A stretch of 64,000 bases of DNA from Tubulanus polymorphus (Eukaryota > Nemertea > Palaeonemertea > Tubulaniformes > Tubulanidae). The notes beneath the pieces are model-generated. The model made no database searches. It was given only the letters and a program-made list of their open reading frames with translations, and was not told where the DNA came from. A program made the position numbers and the translations under genes. The first letter of the stretch is position 1; the number at the start of each line of letters is the position of its first letter. This document shows, piece after piece, positions 33,779 through 44,467 of this stretch. Location: assembly GCF_964204645.1 (NCBI RefSeq), contig NC_134032.1:10782275-10846274 (forward strand), written 5' to 3'.

Positions 33779-34861
33779 ATGTCAAAAAACGATTCGAAGT
33801 GCGCCGGCAAACTTCACATATCGAATATGTTCATACAGCGCATCACATTTCTGCCCATATTGATAACGTTCGGTATTTTCTTCAACAGCCTCAGCATCGT
33901 GATCCTGAAACGACAGTCGTCGCAGCACAGATCGATATTTCTGCTCAGAGCTTTGGCGGTCGCCGATATATCCTTTCTCGCTGTTAAATTCTTTCGCGAG
34001 TTCCTGCGTCCGTTGCTGAATGTACTAGTCTACGGGGTTTCGTTTCAACGCGTTATAACTTATCAAATTCACCACAGTTCAAGATTTATCGGGTTTTATT
34101 GGATGTATTTCGCAATGCTTCTCTTCAACCGGACGACGAAATTGACGAGGAACTGGATAACGGTACTGATAGCGACGGAGCGGGTTATAAGCCTCGGTTT
34201 CCCGCTGTTCGCGCAGGCTCACATCACCAAACGACGCTTATTGATATGCGTTTGCTTGCAATACATTTTCTTCGCTTGCTTCGGTCTTCCTTATTTCATG
34301 TACATAAGCCATTCGTTTAACTGGTTAGATCACTGTACGGGAATTACCGTTCCGATACTGGCCCAAAGACATTTGAGTCGCATTGAAAGCCGTATTCTAT
34401 ATTACGTTGAACAGGTTTTAACGACGATTTTTACGAATCTGATACCGATTCTATTGCTTATAGTCCTCAACGCGGTTCTTATAGTTTTGCTGAGACGAAT
34501 CGGTAAAAGCAGACAAAATCTTGGCACCCAAGATTCAAAGTTCAGCAATCTCGATCGGAAAGCTACTAAAATGACGCTCGCTATTGTCATTTTATTCATA
34601 CTTTTAGAGTTCGCCACTTCCCTTTATACTTACATGCTGATGCTTTTCGAATTAGGCATGAAAAAGCCGAGTGTCGACGTTATATATCTGATCGCGCGTA
34701 TATCAACGATAGGGTCCGACGTGTTGACTCCGTTAGATTCGAGCGTCAATTATTTCGTATATTGCGGGACTAACGACAGATTCCGGGCCGAAGCGATAAA
34801 AATATTCAAAGGTTTTGGAAGTAAGTGTCGCTGTTCAAGGCGAGTACAGAAAGCGCTGTGA
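33779..34861 (+). CDS. Rhodopsin-family GPCR 4, single exon, intact
   Basis: 360 residues. TM1 about 22-44 with FFNSLSIVIL, TM2 RALAVADISFL (about 57-68), TM3 ITVLIATERVISLGFPL with TER (133-135) in the DRY position. An extended ECL1 with a Cys-poor loop follows TM2. TM5 lies about 211-238 and TM6 about 263-290. TM7 reads LDSSVNYFVYCG (319-330), the LDSSxNFxVYC form seen in many FMRFamide-receptor-like proteins, and is followed by FRAEAIKIFKGF and a Cys-rich tail (GSKCRCSRR). It is closest in kind to the receptor at 58152-59336. No introns, and the frame is clean. Confidence 0.85.
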   Translation: MSKNDSKCAGKLHISNMFIQRITFLPILITFGIFFNSLSIVILKRQSSQHRSIFLLRALAVADISFLAVKFFREFLRPLLNVLVYGVSFQRVITYQIHHSSRFIGFYWMYFAMLLFNRTTKLTRNWITVLIATERVISLGFPLFAQAHITKRRLLICVCLQYIFFACFGLPYFMYISHSFNWLDHCTGITVPILAQRHLSRIESRILYYVEQVLTTIFTNLIPILLLIVLNAVLIVLLRRIGKSRQNLGTQDSKFSNLDRKATKMTLAIVILFILLEFATSLYTYMLMLFELGMKKPSVDVIYLIARISTIGSDVLTPLDSSVNYFVYCGTNDRFRAEAIKIFKGFGSKCRCSRRVQKAL

Positions 34862-34910
34862 TCAGAGCCACGATATAAATGGTGTTTACCCGTTTTAGGC
34901 TAAACAAAAA

Positions 34911-35104
34911 TGATACCTTGTTTCTCCGCAGCGGCCGGGTCATTTTTGTAAAATATGATAAAATTCATAAACAGTTCATTTCCATAGCGGCCGGGTCTGT
35001 TATGGTGAAATTGATCACGATTTAAAAAAAAGTAATGTACAGGGTAGATAGGCGGCCGGCCGGGTCAACATTTAAGCTCAGCAGAGCGGAGAAACAAGGT
35101 ATCA
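34911..35104. mobile_element. Foldback MITE with 19-bp terminal inverted repeats
   Basis: Begins TGATACCTTGTTTCTCCGC and ends with its reverse complement GCGGAGAAACAAGGTATCA. Inside are three GCGGCCGGGTC motifs. It lies 50 bases beyond the GPCR 4 stop. The duplicated copy of this 3' flank at about 37190-37230 lacks it (TTTTAACAAAAC instead), so it moved in after the duplication. Confidence 0.85.
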
Positions 35105-36130
35105 ATTTTTTTTGGCCTTAACAAAACTCTTTCCGTCGATGACCTATCGAAAATATGTCCGATACGTATGCAAAAAACACGTTGTTTCATTTTGTTATAG
35201 CTAGCGTTTCTATCTGATTTTGTTCGTCAAGTTTTTACGTCAATATTCTCCTTCCAGTCAGTCAGGGTGATAAGGAACCGAAATTTGGGTGGAATTACTT
35301 TAAAGTATGATCATAATTTGAAAAGTTTATTGATATGAAATTTAAAAGTTGGAAATGGACCGCCGTGCATGTTTGAATCGATAGGAGTGAAAGATCGAAC
35401 CAATGTATAAATGAACTTAAACTCACCTGAATCCGTAGCGGGATGAGAAAATTCACAAGCAACAGACTCACGAAATTATTATATACAGACCCATCATAAT
35501 ACATGTATGTTCGATTATTAAAATCGCCCCATTATCCTTTTACATTTTTCTTCGTTTAATCATATTTATTATATCGTCCAATAATGTAACATCTTCATGA
35601 AAATAAATTTCAATTTCAATTTCATAAAATCGCTATTGACTTCGTCTCAAGTACAAATCAATATAGTACGTGCAGTGTATTAGGAAAATGAATAATAGTA
35701 TTCAGTTAAAGTAAAAGTCTAAAAGCACCTACATAGTATTTAAAACAACGGTTGAACCCAATCATCACTGAATCATTAACACTAAATTAAATAGAATTAA
35801 CCCTTACTAGAATTATGATTATTTTAACTCGAAACAAGTATTGGGTTGCCAATTTTATGATTCGTTGTTCTAATATCAGAACATCATTAGTTCCTGGTAA
35901 ACACCAGGGGCCAGTTGCACAGTCGTGACTTAAGTCCAAAAGGGGTCTTAAAACTTAAGACTGGTCTTAAGTTGTTAGATCGGCTATAGAACTAAGTTGG
36001 TCTTAGACTGGTCTTTAGTCTAAGCCACGACTATGCAACCGGCCCCAGGATCAATTATTGCTTTCTCAGGAAACGGGTTGAAATAGATAAGTTATTCTTG
36101 GAAAAGGCAAGTTAAACGGGTTGCCACAAT
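35105..36130. other. Non-coding spacer with one MITE
   Basis: Contains the GGGCC-GTTGCA element at 35907-36046. 35150-35680 is the source of part of the remnant at 37.2-37.5 kb. No gene seen. Confidence 0.55.
35907..36046. mobile_element. Foldback MITE, GGGCC-GTTGCA family (copy 2)
   Basis: Starts GGGGCCAGTTGCACAGTCGTG and ends CACGACTATGCAACCGGCCCC. It has internal CTTAAGACTGGTCTTAAG. About 140 bp, the best-preserved copy. Confidence 0.8.
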
Positions 36131-36180
36131 AAGAATTAGGCTTTATAAGCTCGCGTGACGTGGCAGTTTTGCGAGTGGTT

Positions 36181-36541
36181 TATATAAGGAGGGTCCCCGA
36201 ACTCGAGAGAGACACGGAGAGACACCGGAAGACACCTGCAGACGAGACTGCAGAGAGAACAGCAAAGCGTATTCAGACGGTAGCGCTGTAGGCACGTGTT
36301 ACCGTCGCGAGAATCTCGTGCTTTTTCATATTTGTTCATGCCCAAAATGGAAAAGCGCACATCTTTACAAGACGAGGTAGATAATCTTAAACAAAAGCAC
36401 ATAGTTCAAGATTTGTCTTTATTGCCTGGAAACTACATCTCAATGCAGTTAATTTGCGTCAGGACATTAATTGCAGCAAAAAGCAGATTTTCAGTATTTC
36501 AGAATGCCCTTTTTATTTCAAAATGCCCTTCTTATTAGTTG
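36181..36541 (+). promoter_or_regulatory. Candidate TATA promoter with a small coding frame
   Basis: TATATAAGG at 36181-36189 is followed by a GA-rich leader (GAGAGACACGGAGAGACACC). At 36338 an ATG starts a 67-codon frame beginning MPKMEKRTSLQDEVDNLKQK, which has heptad-like spacing of hydrophobics and could be a short coiled coil. I recognise no family. The end of the frame is low-complexity and may be intron. It may also be the 5' end of a longer gene, or part of a retroelement. Confidence 0.3.
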
Positions 36542-36849
36542 TGCTACCCTCGACAGTAATTTCTGGATCCGCTCCTGAGAGCGAACATACTCCTAAGAAT
36601 AAAGCATATTGTATCACTGGAGAAGATTCTTCTCACTTTCATTTCTAGCAAGTGTGATCATTTTTCTAGCCACATCTCTCAAAATTGTATCGATGAACGT
36701 TCATTGTTAAGATAGAAAACAGCTGCTATTTGAGACCTTATATAGATACATCTAACAGTCAAGTATTAGCGATCAATATGGCGACTGGCTCCAAGAATTT
36801 GATATCACTTAATAGTTAAGGCGCACGAACGTGCAGTTTAAAGGAGATC

Positions 36850-37500
36850 AAATGTGGCAAGGGAGTAATACATTAAATAGCGGATATGGACAGTTTAACC
36901 TCACCTACTGTGGAATGTGAGTAAACGTTTCCAGCGTCTTCTTATGCTCATAAAATGTCAAATGTGCATTATGAAAACACAGTTTAGAATCATTGTCGTT
37001 TTGTCAACGCGGTACTTTATTGAAAATTAAGGCGCAGTTTTCCGAGAGGGCACCAACAACGCCGGCAATTCTTAGATTGCAGAAAGGTATCTATCAGCTA
37101 TTGACTGTTTTCCAGCCTCTGAAGCGATAAAGATATTCAAAAGTTTTGGAAGTAAGTGTCGCTGTTCAAGACGACAGAAAGCATTGTGATCAGAGCCACA
37201 AATGGTGTTTACCAGTTTTAACAAAACCCATTCTGTCGATGGCGTATCGGAAATATGAACGATACAAATCCAATAAAACATTTCCGCGTTACTTCATTTT
37301 GTTGCGTTATAGCTAACGTTTCTATCTGATTTTGTTCGTCAAGTTTTTACGTCATCGTTTTAGTAGTCAGTCAGGGTGATAAGGAACCAACATTCGGATG
37401 GAACTACGAAATATACAGACCCATCATAATACATGTATGTTCGATTACTAAAATCGCTATTGACTTCGTCTCAAGTACATATTGTATGAATCATATCAAT
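36850..37500 (+). repeat. Deleted duplicate of the GPCR 3-GPCR 4 region
   Basis: 36850-37070 matches 30735-30955 (upstream of GPCR 3; shared GTAAACGTTTCCAGCGTCTTCTT and GGGCACCAACR blocks). Immediately after, 37121-37500 matches the end of GPCR 4 and its 3' flank (34790-35680, with parts missing). Everything between, about 3.8 kb with both receptor bodies, is gone. This is a tandem duplication reduced by internal deletion. Confidence 0.8.
37121..37189 (+). pseudogene. Remnant of a GPCR 4 copy (last 22 codons)
   Basis: Reads EAIKIFKSFGSKCRCSRRQKAL and stop, matching the GPCR 4 tail with one codon missing and one substitution. No upstream receptor sequence remains, so it cannot be a gene. Confidence 0.85.
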
Positions 37501-38140
37501 ATAGTACGTATTTGTACAGTGATTACTCCAAATTACTTAAAAAAACAGCTGTTCGGCTAGTACTTCAGAACGACTGAATCATTTTGATGATAAGTTTGGA
37601 AAAAGTGAAGGCTACGTGTATAATCAATTGTGTTCAATCAACCGAGATGAGAGAGTCCAAGATGCTTAATATCTATACTCGCTGCTCTTCAAAACTAATA
37701 ACATATTATAAGTGTTCCTTATGACAATTGATAGTAACTTCAGTCAGCTGTGGTCGGCGCTATTTATTTTCAGCATCTATTCGCATTTTGGCTCCGAAAC
37801 GATTGCACTGCTCGATAGACACAACAACGACGGCGCAGATACACTGTGACACCGGCGAAAGGTATCTACGTAATTGCTTGATTTTTTTGGTAATCAGCGC
37901 ACGAGAATGTAAGTAAAAATGAACGCCATTCTCAATCTTACGGTAAACTGTGATCGTACAGAACGAACAATTCCGTTTTTTACACATATTCCGCAGAACA
38001 TTTTTCGGGTAATCCTTTTCAAAAATTTGTTGGTATCAAACTATATATTAGTTTGCTTCCTATAGTTTTCGCTACCTGTTCTATCAACTTACTATAGTTT
38101 TTTTGGTCGTGATAACTAATACGCATTTCCCTCATTACAG
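37501..38140. other. Upstream region of the C-type lectin gene
   Basis: No confirmed exon. The lectin start codon is directly preceded by CTCATTACAG, an acceptor-like sequence, so a non-coding first exon probably lies somewhere here. Confidence 0.45.
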
Positions 38141-40148
38141 ATGTTTTTCCTAATGATCGGAGCCACCCTACTGGTGTCGCCGTATGCGACGCCGTGTTCG
38201 ATGTCGCCGAATAACGTCGGTAAGTTTCTCAGTTCTGAGATAGTGTAACACGCCCGATTGAATTTTCAGACGCCGTAAAAACCGTTACAATAATGTTCAT
38301 ATACGTTGTTAACTGTGCATGCGTTATTTAAGGAGTTCTGTGTGAGTCGATGTGCACAACGTCATCGATATTGGCGTTTCGAAATAACACGATAGAATTG
38401 TGGCATTTATTTTGTAATCGAATATATTTCATGACTCGATGAATTTCCACGTCTTTTTGATTACCAATTCTTTGAGTGCATGCGCACTACGTCATCAATA
38501 TATCGGGGCTCGACTGGTTGCCGGTCAATTCAATTCAATTATTGATTCATTCAAAATTCAAAGTAATTCTAAGTAATTTTGGTGATCCTTGATATCATAT
38601 CATTAGTATACAATTCGTTGTTGACAATTTTAGGCAATACATGTGTCGTTTTTCTTCATGGCGTTAAGAAAACTTTAAGTTCGTTTTCTTGTTAGTAACA
38701 CAGTTTCAATTCATCAGAAAGCTTATCATTTAAATGCATTTTATGCAACTGACCACTGTGTCTTTGTGTCACCTTCATAGCTACAAAAATATTGCATTCA
38801 TCGTTATCTTATCATTTAGAAGTAACGATAACTGAACCAGCGACTACTACTGAAGTAACTACAACGACCGAAACGCCTGCGCCAACCAACTGTGGTAAGT
38901 GGAATTAGTATCTTATGGTCGCGATCACACGGCCATTTTTACACGTGCCTAACTTAAGCTACGACCAGAGCAACTGGTTCCGGAAGCATTGAGTGAGTGG
39001 TTTACGTGTGAGCGCACTCTCTAATTAGGCGCGGGCCAAATTTGACTCGGACCTGATCCGTGCCAATTTGGCCCGAGCCGAATCGTCTCCGTGTGATTGC
39101 GGCTTATGTAGGACGATACGCTGAGAATTGGATGCATTTTCGATCATTGTTTTCACGAATAAATTTTCGATCGTAGAGTGCAGTTGCGAAAGCGGTTGGA
39201 CAAAGGCTGGAGAAAAGAAGTGCTTCAAGGTTTCTAAAGTCTCTAGTCGGTTCGATAGGCGCATACTCTGTCCTGGCAGTTCACCAGCTGCAATCGAGAG
39301 CGCAGTTGAAAACGAAGTAGCCAGAAGTAAGTAGTAAAAAATCTATCATATAAAATAAATGAGAAGAAAAGAGATTCATATTTTCAATTTTGATTTCATC
39401 TTCGTATTCTCTCGTATAGGACTTCTTATACCCCTACCGGGAAAGTATCCTAACTATCCTAAAGTGTTCCTTAATTTCACCAGACCGTTCAACAAATTGG
39501 TGAGTCTTTTTGTCTTCGAGTTATATTTTCTATGATACAAATCTTTAAGGCTAAATATCATATAACTCGCAAACATGAAATATAAAAAGAACGTGAAGGG
39601 TGAAACCTGGTGACTTACATGCATTCAAAGGCAAAGGGGCTTTCAGACAAGGATTACAGAAGATCTCCGAAATAATTTTTTTTTTGGGGGGAGGGTCATT
39701 AAATTGCTTTAAACATTTACAAAGATATAAACTCATATCGAGATAACATTAAGTTTACGTTTTATTATTCTCCTGACTTGAGCCAAGTAAAGTGAGGCCT
39801 GAATATGATTTCACCTCATCTTTCTGTAAATAAAGAAAGTCAAAAAATGTTTTGTTAATTTGTAATCATTACCTGCTGAATGCGCAGTAATTTATGGCGC
39901 CGAGAGTAGCTGCCTCACTGGTCAGAGCGATAAACAAAGCTTGGTGACCGATGGGTTTTGATGAAATATTAGATCTATTAAATGTGAAAAAAAAAACATT
40001 GCAGAAATACAAGAACTGGCGCCGCGGAGAACCTAACAACGCTCGCGGAGATGAAAATTGCGTGGTACTCCATCGCAAGGGTGGTGGATGGAACGATATG
40101 CCGTGTGATTGGCGACGCCGTGCAATCTGCTCGAAGCCGTGCCTATAG
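38141..40148 (+). CDS. Secreted C-type lectin-like protein (five exons)
   Basis: Exons 38141-38219, 38820-38894, 39177-39326, 39420-39499 and 40005-40148. All are GT-AG with matching phases, giving 175 residues. Exon 1 is a signal peptide (MFFLMIGATLLVSPYATP). Exon 2 is a Thr-rich spacer. Exon 3 opens a CTLD (CSCESGWTKAGEKKCFKV). Exon 5 has KYKNWRRGEPNN, EPN at 137-139 (the mannose-type calcium motif), ENCVVL, WND at 157-159 and the closing Cys pair. The central WIG and WxWxDG region of a normal CTLD is missing between exons 4 and 5, and no extra exon for it was found in 39500-40004. The domain is therefore short or degenerate. Intron 2 contains a foldback element. Likely extracellular sugar binding, perhaps immune or mucosal. 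Confidence 0.75.
38931..39100. mobile_element. Foldback MITE, GCRATCACACGG family
   Basis: Starts GCGATCACACGG and ends CCGTGTGATTGC (12-bp ends, one mismatch). Inner arms contain GGGCCAAATTTG and CCAATTTGGCCCG. It lies entirely within intron 2 of the lectin gene. A truncated copy is at 6565-6662. Confidence 0.75.
39500..40004. other. Intron 4 of the lectin gene
   Basis: Searched for the missing CTLD middle (WIG, WxWxDG) in all plus frames; none found. Contains a T10-G run near 39677-39695. Confidence 0.55.
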
Positions 40149-41139
40149 AGATGCGGCACTAATTACAACTTCTCTAAAGATATAGCAATATAAAAGTGAC
40201 CCATACGCGGCTAATTCGAAACGCCTTACAAAAAGAAACTATACAAACAAAAGATATCGTGGACGTGTTTAAAGCCGCGGCCCGGTTCCATCACAGTCCT
40301 CGATTGAATCATCCTTCCCCCGGTAGGGATTCACACCTGATGGTATCGAGATTCCACGGTAGATTTCGTGCCGTGGCTCAGTGTAGCGATGCCACCAGGT
40401 TTGAATCCCCAACGAAGGAGGATGCGATTGAATTTGACACTTCCTATTTCATTTAGAGTATTGATCTTTTATCATTAGATTTAATAGTTCGTTTTCGATA
40501 CTCTAAACTCTAAAAAAGTCAAGTATCACGACTCACAACTGCGGATTACTGGTTTCCAATTACCAAGAAATCACGACAAAACCGACCTGCTTCGACTTCT
40601 AATTTTTCGAAATGACTTTGATGTGAGTCTGTCATTCCAAACATTGTTGAGTCTCGTTACTACACATTTAAGGCCACCGCACACGGCCCCGAAAAAACGT
40701 TTTTTTCATGTTTTTTCTTTCCTATGCCGTGTGCGGGGAGTCAAAACGCAAAACGCCGAACATTATTCCCTGACCTTGACCTAACCTTGCTGGTTATCGA
40801 AACCGACTATATATTGAAATATACAATAATCTTGACCCGCGAGTTTCATTTAGCCGATATATTGGGTTTTATCTTCCCTGATTTAATGCTTATAATATGC
40901 AGTAACTGGATAACATATTATAGGAACTGAATAAATCTATACCCGCACTACGAGCTTCCTGCTGCACATAGGTCGTTCGTACATTTGATTTTTCTAACAC
41001 TGGCAGAAAGGTCAATAAGATATACAATATCCGTCTAAGTCGAACGAGATAAATCCTACAATACTTCGAGCGAAGATGTAAAAACAGTCTGGTTTAAAAG
41101 CAACGCCGCAGTCCGATCGTTAGCCAAATCATTAAGATA
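40149..41139. other. Spacer downstream of the lectin gene
   Basis: Contains a degraded SINE head (about 40305-40410, with TAGGGATTCACACC and CAGGTTTGAATCC) and a 66-bp hairpin (40674-40739) with CCGCACACGGC arms. No gene seen. Confidence 0.5.
40674..40739. mobile_element. Short hairpin with CCGCACACGGC arms
   Basis: CACCGCACACGGC at the left and GCCGTGTGCGGGG at the right flank a 40-base T-rich middle. It may be a minimal MITE or a structured site. Confidence 0.5.
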
Positions 41140-42965
41140 GAACAAGTTCTATTTCCTACGATCAGATCGTCGTAGCCAATCAGCGACGAGTTTTGCATCA
41201 CATGACTTTAAGACTCGGAGACGATTGAGTCGTAGTCGACCTGAAAGATCGTGAGACAAACGAATCAGCAATCAGTGGTCACGTGTTTACTACCGCTGTT
41301 CATACGACCATTTAGTCGCGGGTCGTTAGTCAACCTGAGCTTAGCTTTTAATTGACTATATATATATTTTCTTCACTGCCTTCCTCAGCAAGTTTTCCGA
41401 AAATGGATTTCTTAATTGTTACTTGATAATTATTATCACCAGCCTGATCCAGACCGGAACAAGGTAAATTCAGATAATTTCATCATTCTTCTTAAAAATG
41501 ATGAATTCAATCATAATTATTTGTACATATCCCCCTTAAAAGCCTTTTTAGGATATGTGAAAAAGATTGTGATTATTATTTTAATATCTACAAATTGTCA
41601 ACACTAAACATGGTCCAAGTTACTTCTAAAGACCTTGTAATTGTTATTTTGCCGGCTGTACTGTTCACTGGTGTCGCTTGTACCTGGCAAATAGCCGACC
41701 TTGGAGGGATAACTGAAGGTCAACCCACTTGAGCGGCGATCCTTTGTCGTCTGGATGGAATTTTAAATAAGCTAACATTGTAGAACACGTCAATCAAAAT
41801 TACCAGCAGGCACTTCTATCATCTGCTGAGTGGTTTACTGTTCAAATTGTCGTTCTACAGTCATTTTACAGCCGATTTGATTTCATTAACTCTTCATTTT
41901 CAATAGCATGGCGCAGCTGTGTCGTGGTCAACACAGTATCCAAAGAAGAAAAAGAACAAGGCTGTGTAGAGAACCCGTTATCGCTGCTTTGCAGCTATAT
42001 TTAGGAATTGACATTCGGCCGAACTAATAACATTTACCCTAGCGTCCATCCTATCTAACCAGAATGGTAGACCTGGGCCTTGTGTAACAATAAAGGGGAA
42101 CCACTGAACTTGTTACTCCAGCATCGTCCAAATCAATGCATTTCAAATTAACTTTCAAACTAGATTCTTTGGCTTCCGAATCCAAAGGTTATCGGTTTGG
42201 ATGCGGAAGGTTGATCCAAAGGTAGATTGATTCGCTTCTAAAAGAAATATGCAGGAGAAGTATGAATATGCATATATAAAGGGCGAATTCAGGGAATTAT
42301 TCTTAAGAACTTGTCACATCCCAAAAGGGAACTTTGATGTCCAGTATTAGGCAATATAAAAATGCACCCAATTTCGTTGTTAACAAAATGAAAAAGGGCA
42401 CTCAAAAATTGATGTAAGTCTCTCGAGTTCCCAATGGAGCCGCCCTTAGAGGTACTGGACATAGAAGACCGAACAACAAAGAAAGAAACATGTCGATCCA
42501 AACGGAATCTTCGATTGCCGCATTAACACATATCAACTCGTGCTTCGATGCACGTACGAAGGTGTTTCACGGATAGAAAATTGATTTTTACCAAACGCAT
42601 ATTACATTACACTAGAATAAGCAAAAAGAACCAATATCGTTACCGTCCAGTGGGCACACAACTACCGGTTTTTAATTTCAAATTGAAACCGCCATCAACC
42701 CAAGCCCTCCGAACCAAAGAAAATCACCCATCCTAAAAGAAATGAATACTTTCAGCGAGCAGAAAATCGATTTCTTCTTTTTTATAAGTGATTTTTTAAA
42801 TTTGTAAAAGAATGGTTTATATATGAATTATGTATAGTTCGTATTTAATGCATAGGCCATACACAGGTGAGACACAACCCATAAACAAGAAACAGAAACA
42901 ATTTTCTAGCTTTCTGTGTGCGATGCTCCGAAACACGAAAAGTCGAAACAATCCAAATACGCGTT

Positions 42966-43304
42966 CCGTAAATTAGGCATCCTCCTCCGACAGGGATTCG
43001 AACCTGATGGCATCGAGATTGCCACAGTACGAAACCCTGCTACACTAGACCGAGTGCGCAGCTACATGCACAACTTAAATGGTGTCATTGTTAGCTAATC
43101 AGAAATCCATTTTATTTTAGCCCGGGTTTTCCCGTTTATAGTTCTTCCGTGAAATTTGCCTCTGCGATTATACAACGAGCGATCTGATTGGTGCCGCTAG
43201 TTTTCGTGCGGCAAAGCTGCGCATGTACCTGCGCATCCGGTCTACTGTGACAGGGGTTTGGTGTTCGGATGCCGTCAGGTTCGAAACCCTGCCCAGGGAG
43301 GATA
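42966..43304. mobile_element. Two tRNA-related SINEs in opposite orientation
   Basis: 42966-43190 (minus) has CAGGTTCGAATCCCTG and a body shared with 11540-11790. 43195-43304 (plus) has GTACCTGCGCATCCGGTC and a second CAGGTTCGAAACCCTG box B. Both are absent from copy B of the segmental duplication. Confidence 0.7.
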
Positions 43305-44000
43305 TAAATTGGGGTAACTTGAGACACTTATTGGTGATTTTTTAAATGCAGCCCGGGGACTACCTACAATCCACCCAAATGGTAATGAATTGATCAACAA
43401 TCTTCAGTTCTAGGCTCGACGAAAAATATCTCTATTGATTTTCTAAATCCATTTAAAAAGAAACAAGGTAAACCCGAGGTGAGGGATAACTTAAGACATA
43501 CAAAAAATAACACAGAATTTGAGTAAAATGAACATTTAAGTTGTTCTTAACTCCTTTGGTTAAGAGTCTGGCAAAAAGGCCGACTCCTGTATATATGAAG
43601 TAACCTCAGTGAAGATGTTAGTCGGGGTGACTTGAGACACTGGTTTGGATGAACATCCCACCTTAATTTCATCTTTATAGAATAAGAATAAAAGATCAAA
43701 ACCTGGGGGTACAGAGTGCACAAAAGCTTTGTCGCTGCGTACAGAGAAATGAGTTAAGTGACCCGAATACATTTTTCTGGATGTTTGTTTCGTAAGTTAT
43801 GCAAGTTATGTAAAGCCTTACTTTCAAGATTAACACACTCCAGCTCATTGTGATCTTGTACTAACACTTTTACTCACAAATTTAATTTATACTATATGAA
43901 AACGAATCCATTCTATTCATTAAACTTATAGAGAAAATGAAACTAAAGAACGACACACCAATCACTATCAGCCATATCATCTCAAAGTCACCCCAATTTA
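43305..44000. mobile_element. Non-autonomous element with TAAATTGGGGT ends, about 0.7 kb
   Basis: Begins TAAATTGGGGTAACTTGAGA and ends TCAAAGTCACCCCAATTTA (inverted, a few mismatches). An internal GGGGTGACTTGAGACAC occurs near 43624. Absent from copy B. No transposase frame is seen. Confidence 0.7.
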
Positions 44001-44219
44001 CGGTTTCTGTTTTAGGTTTTGGGTGAACATCATGCTGTGAAGTTAGAGAAAGAGGTTTGTGGGCGTTGAGAAATTTTCATCAAAAAAGAATATTTGAAAT
44101 ATATACATTAAAAAAAATTCATATATAAATTATAGATTTTGCGCCGGGAGAAATTGAGTACCACTCACCCCATTTTTAATCTAAACTAATTCAAAAACAC
44201 CCGGCAGCTATTCTTTCTG

Positions 44220-44300
44220 TATAAATAACGCCACATTTCCCGGTCTGGACATCAACAATTGTTTCAGTTACCAACGCTGTATTCGTGCTGTTCTTTCAAG
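44220..44300 (+). promoter_or_regulatory. Promoter and non-coding exon 1 of VWA gene A
   Basis: TATAAATAA at 44220. Transcription is expected near 44250. The leader ends CTTTCAAG|GTAAGT at 44300, and the next exon starts at 44462 after CACGTTCAG, six bases before the ATG. Copy B keeps the same TATA, leader and donor. Confidence 0.7.
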
Positions 44301-44467
44301 GTAAGTTGCATAAACATAATCAAAATTTCGTGCTTCTTGTTTGAAAACGCAACTAATTTACGTCTGAAAAGTCACAGTCGGGCGGTTGAGGTGTTCACGC
44401 CATTTTCTTCTGATAGGTATTTTATTCATTTTATTTCTATTAATTTCTATTTCACGTTCAGCTGAAA

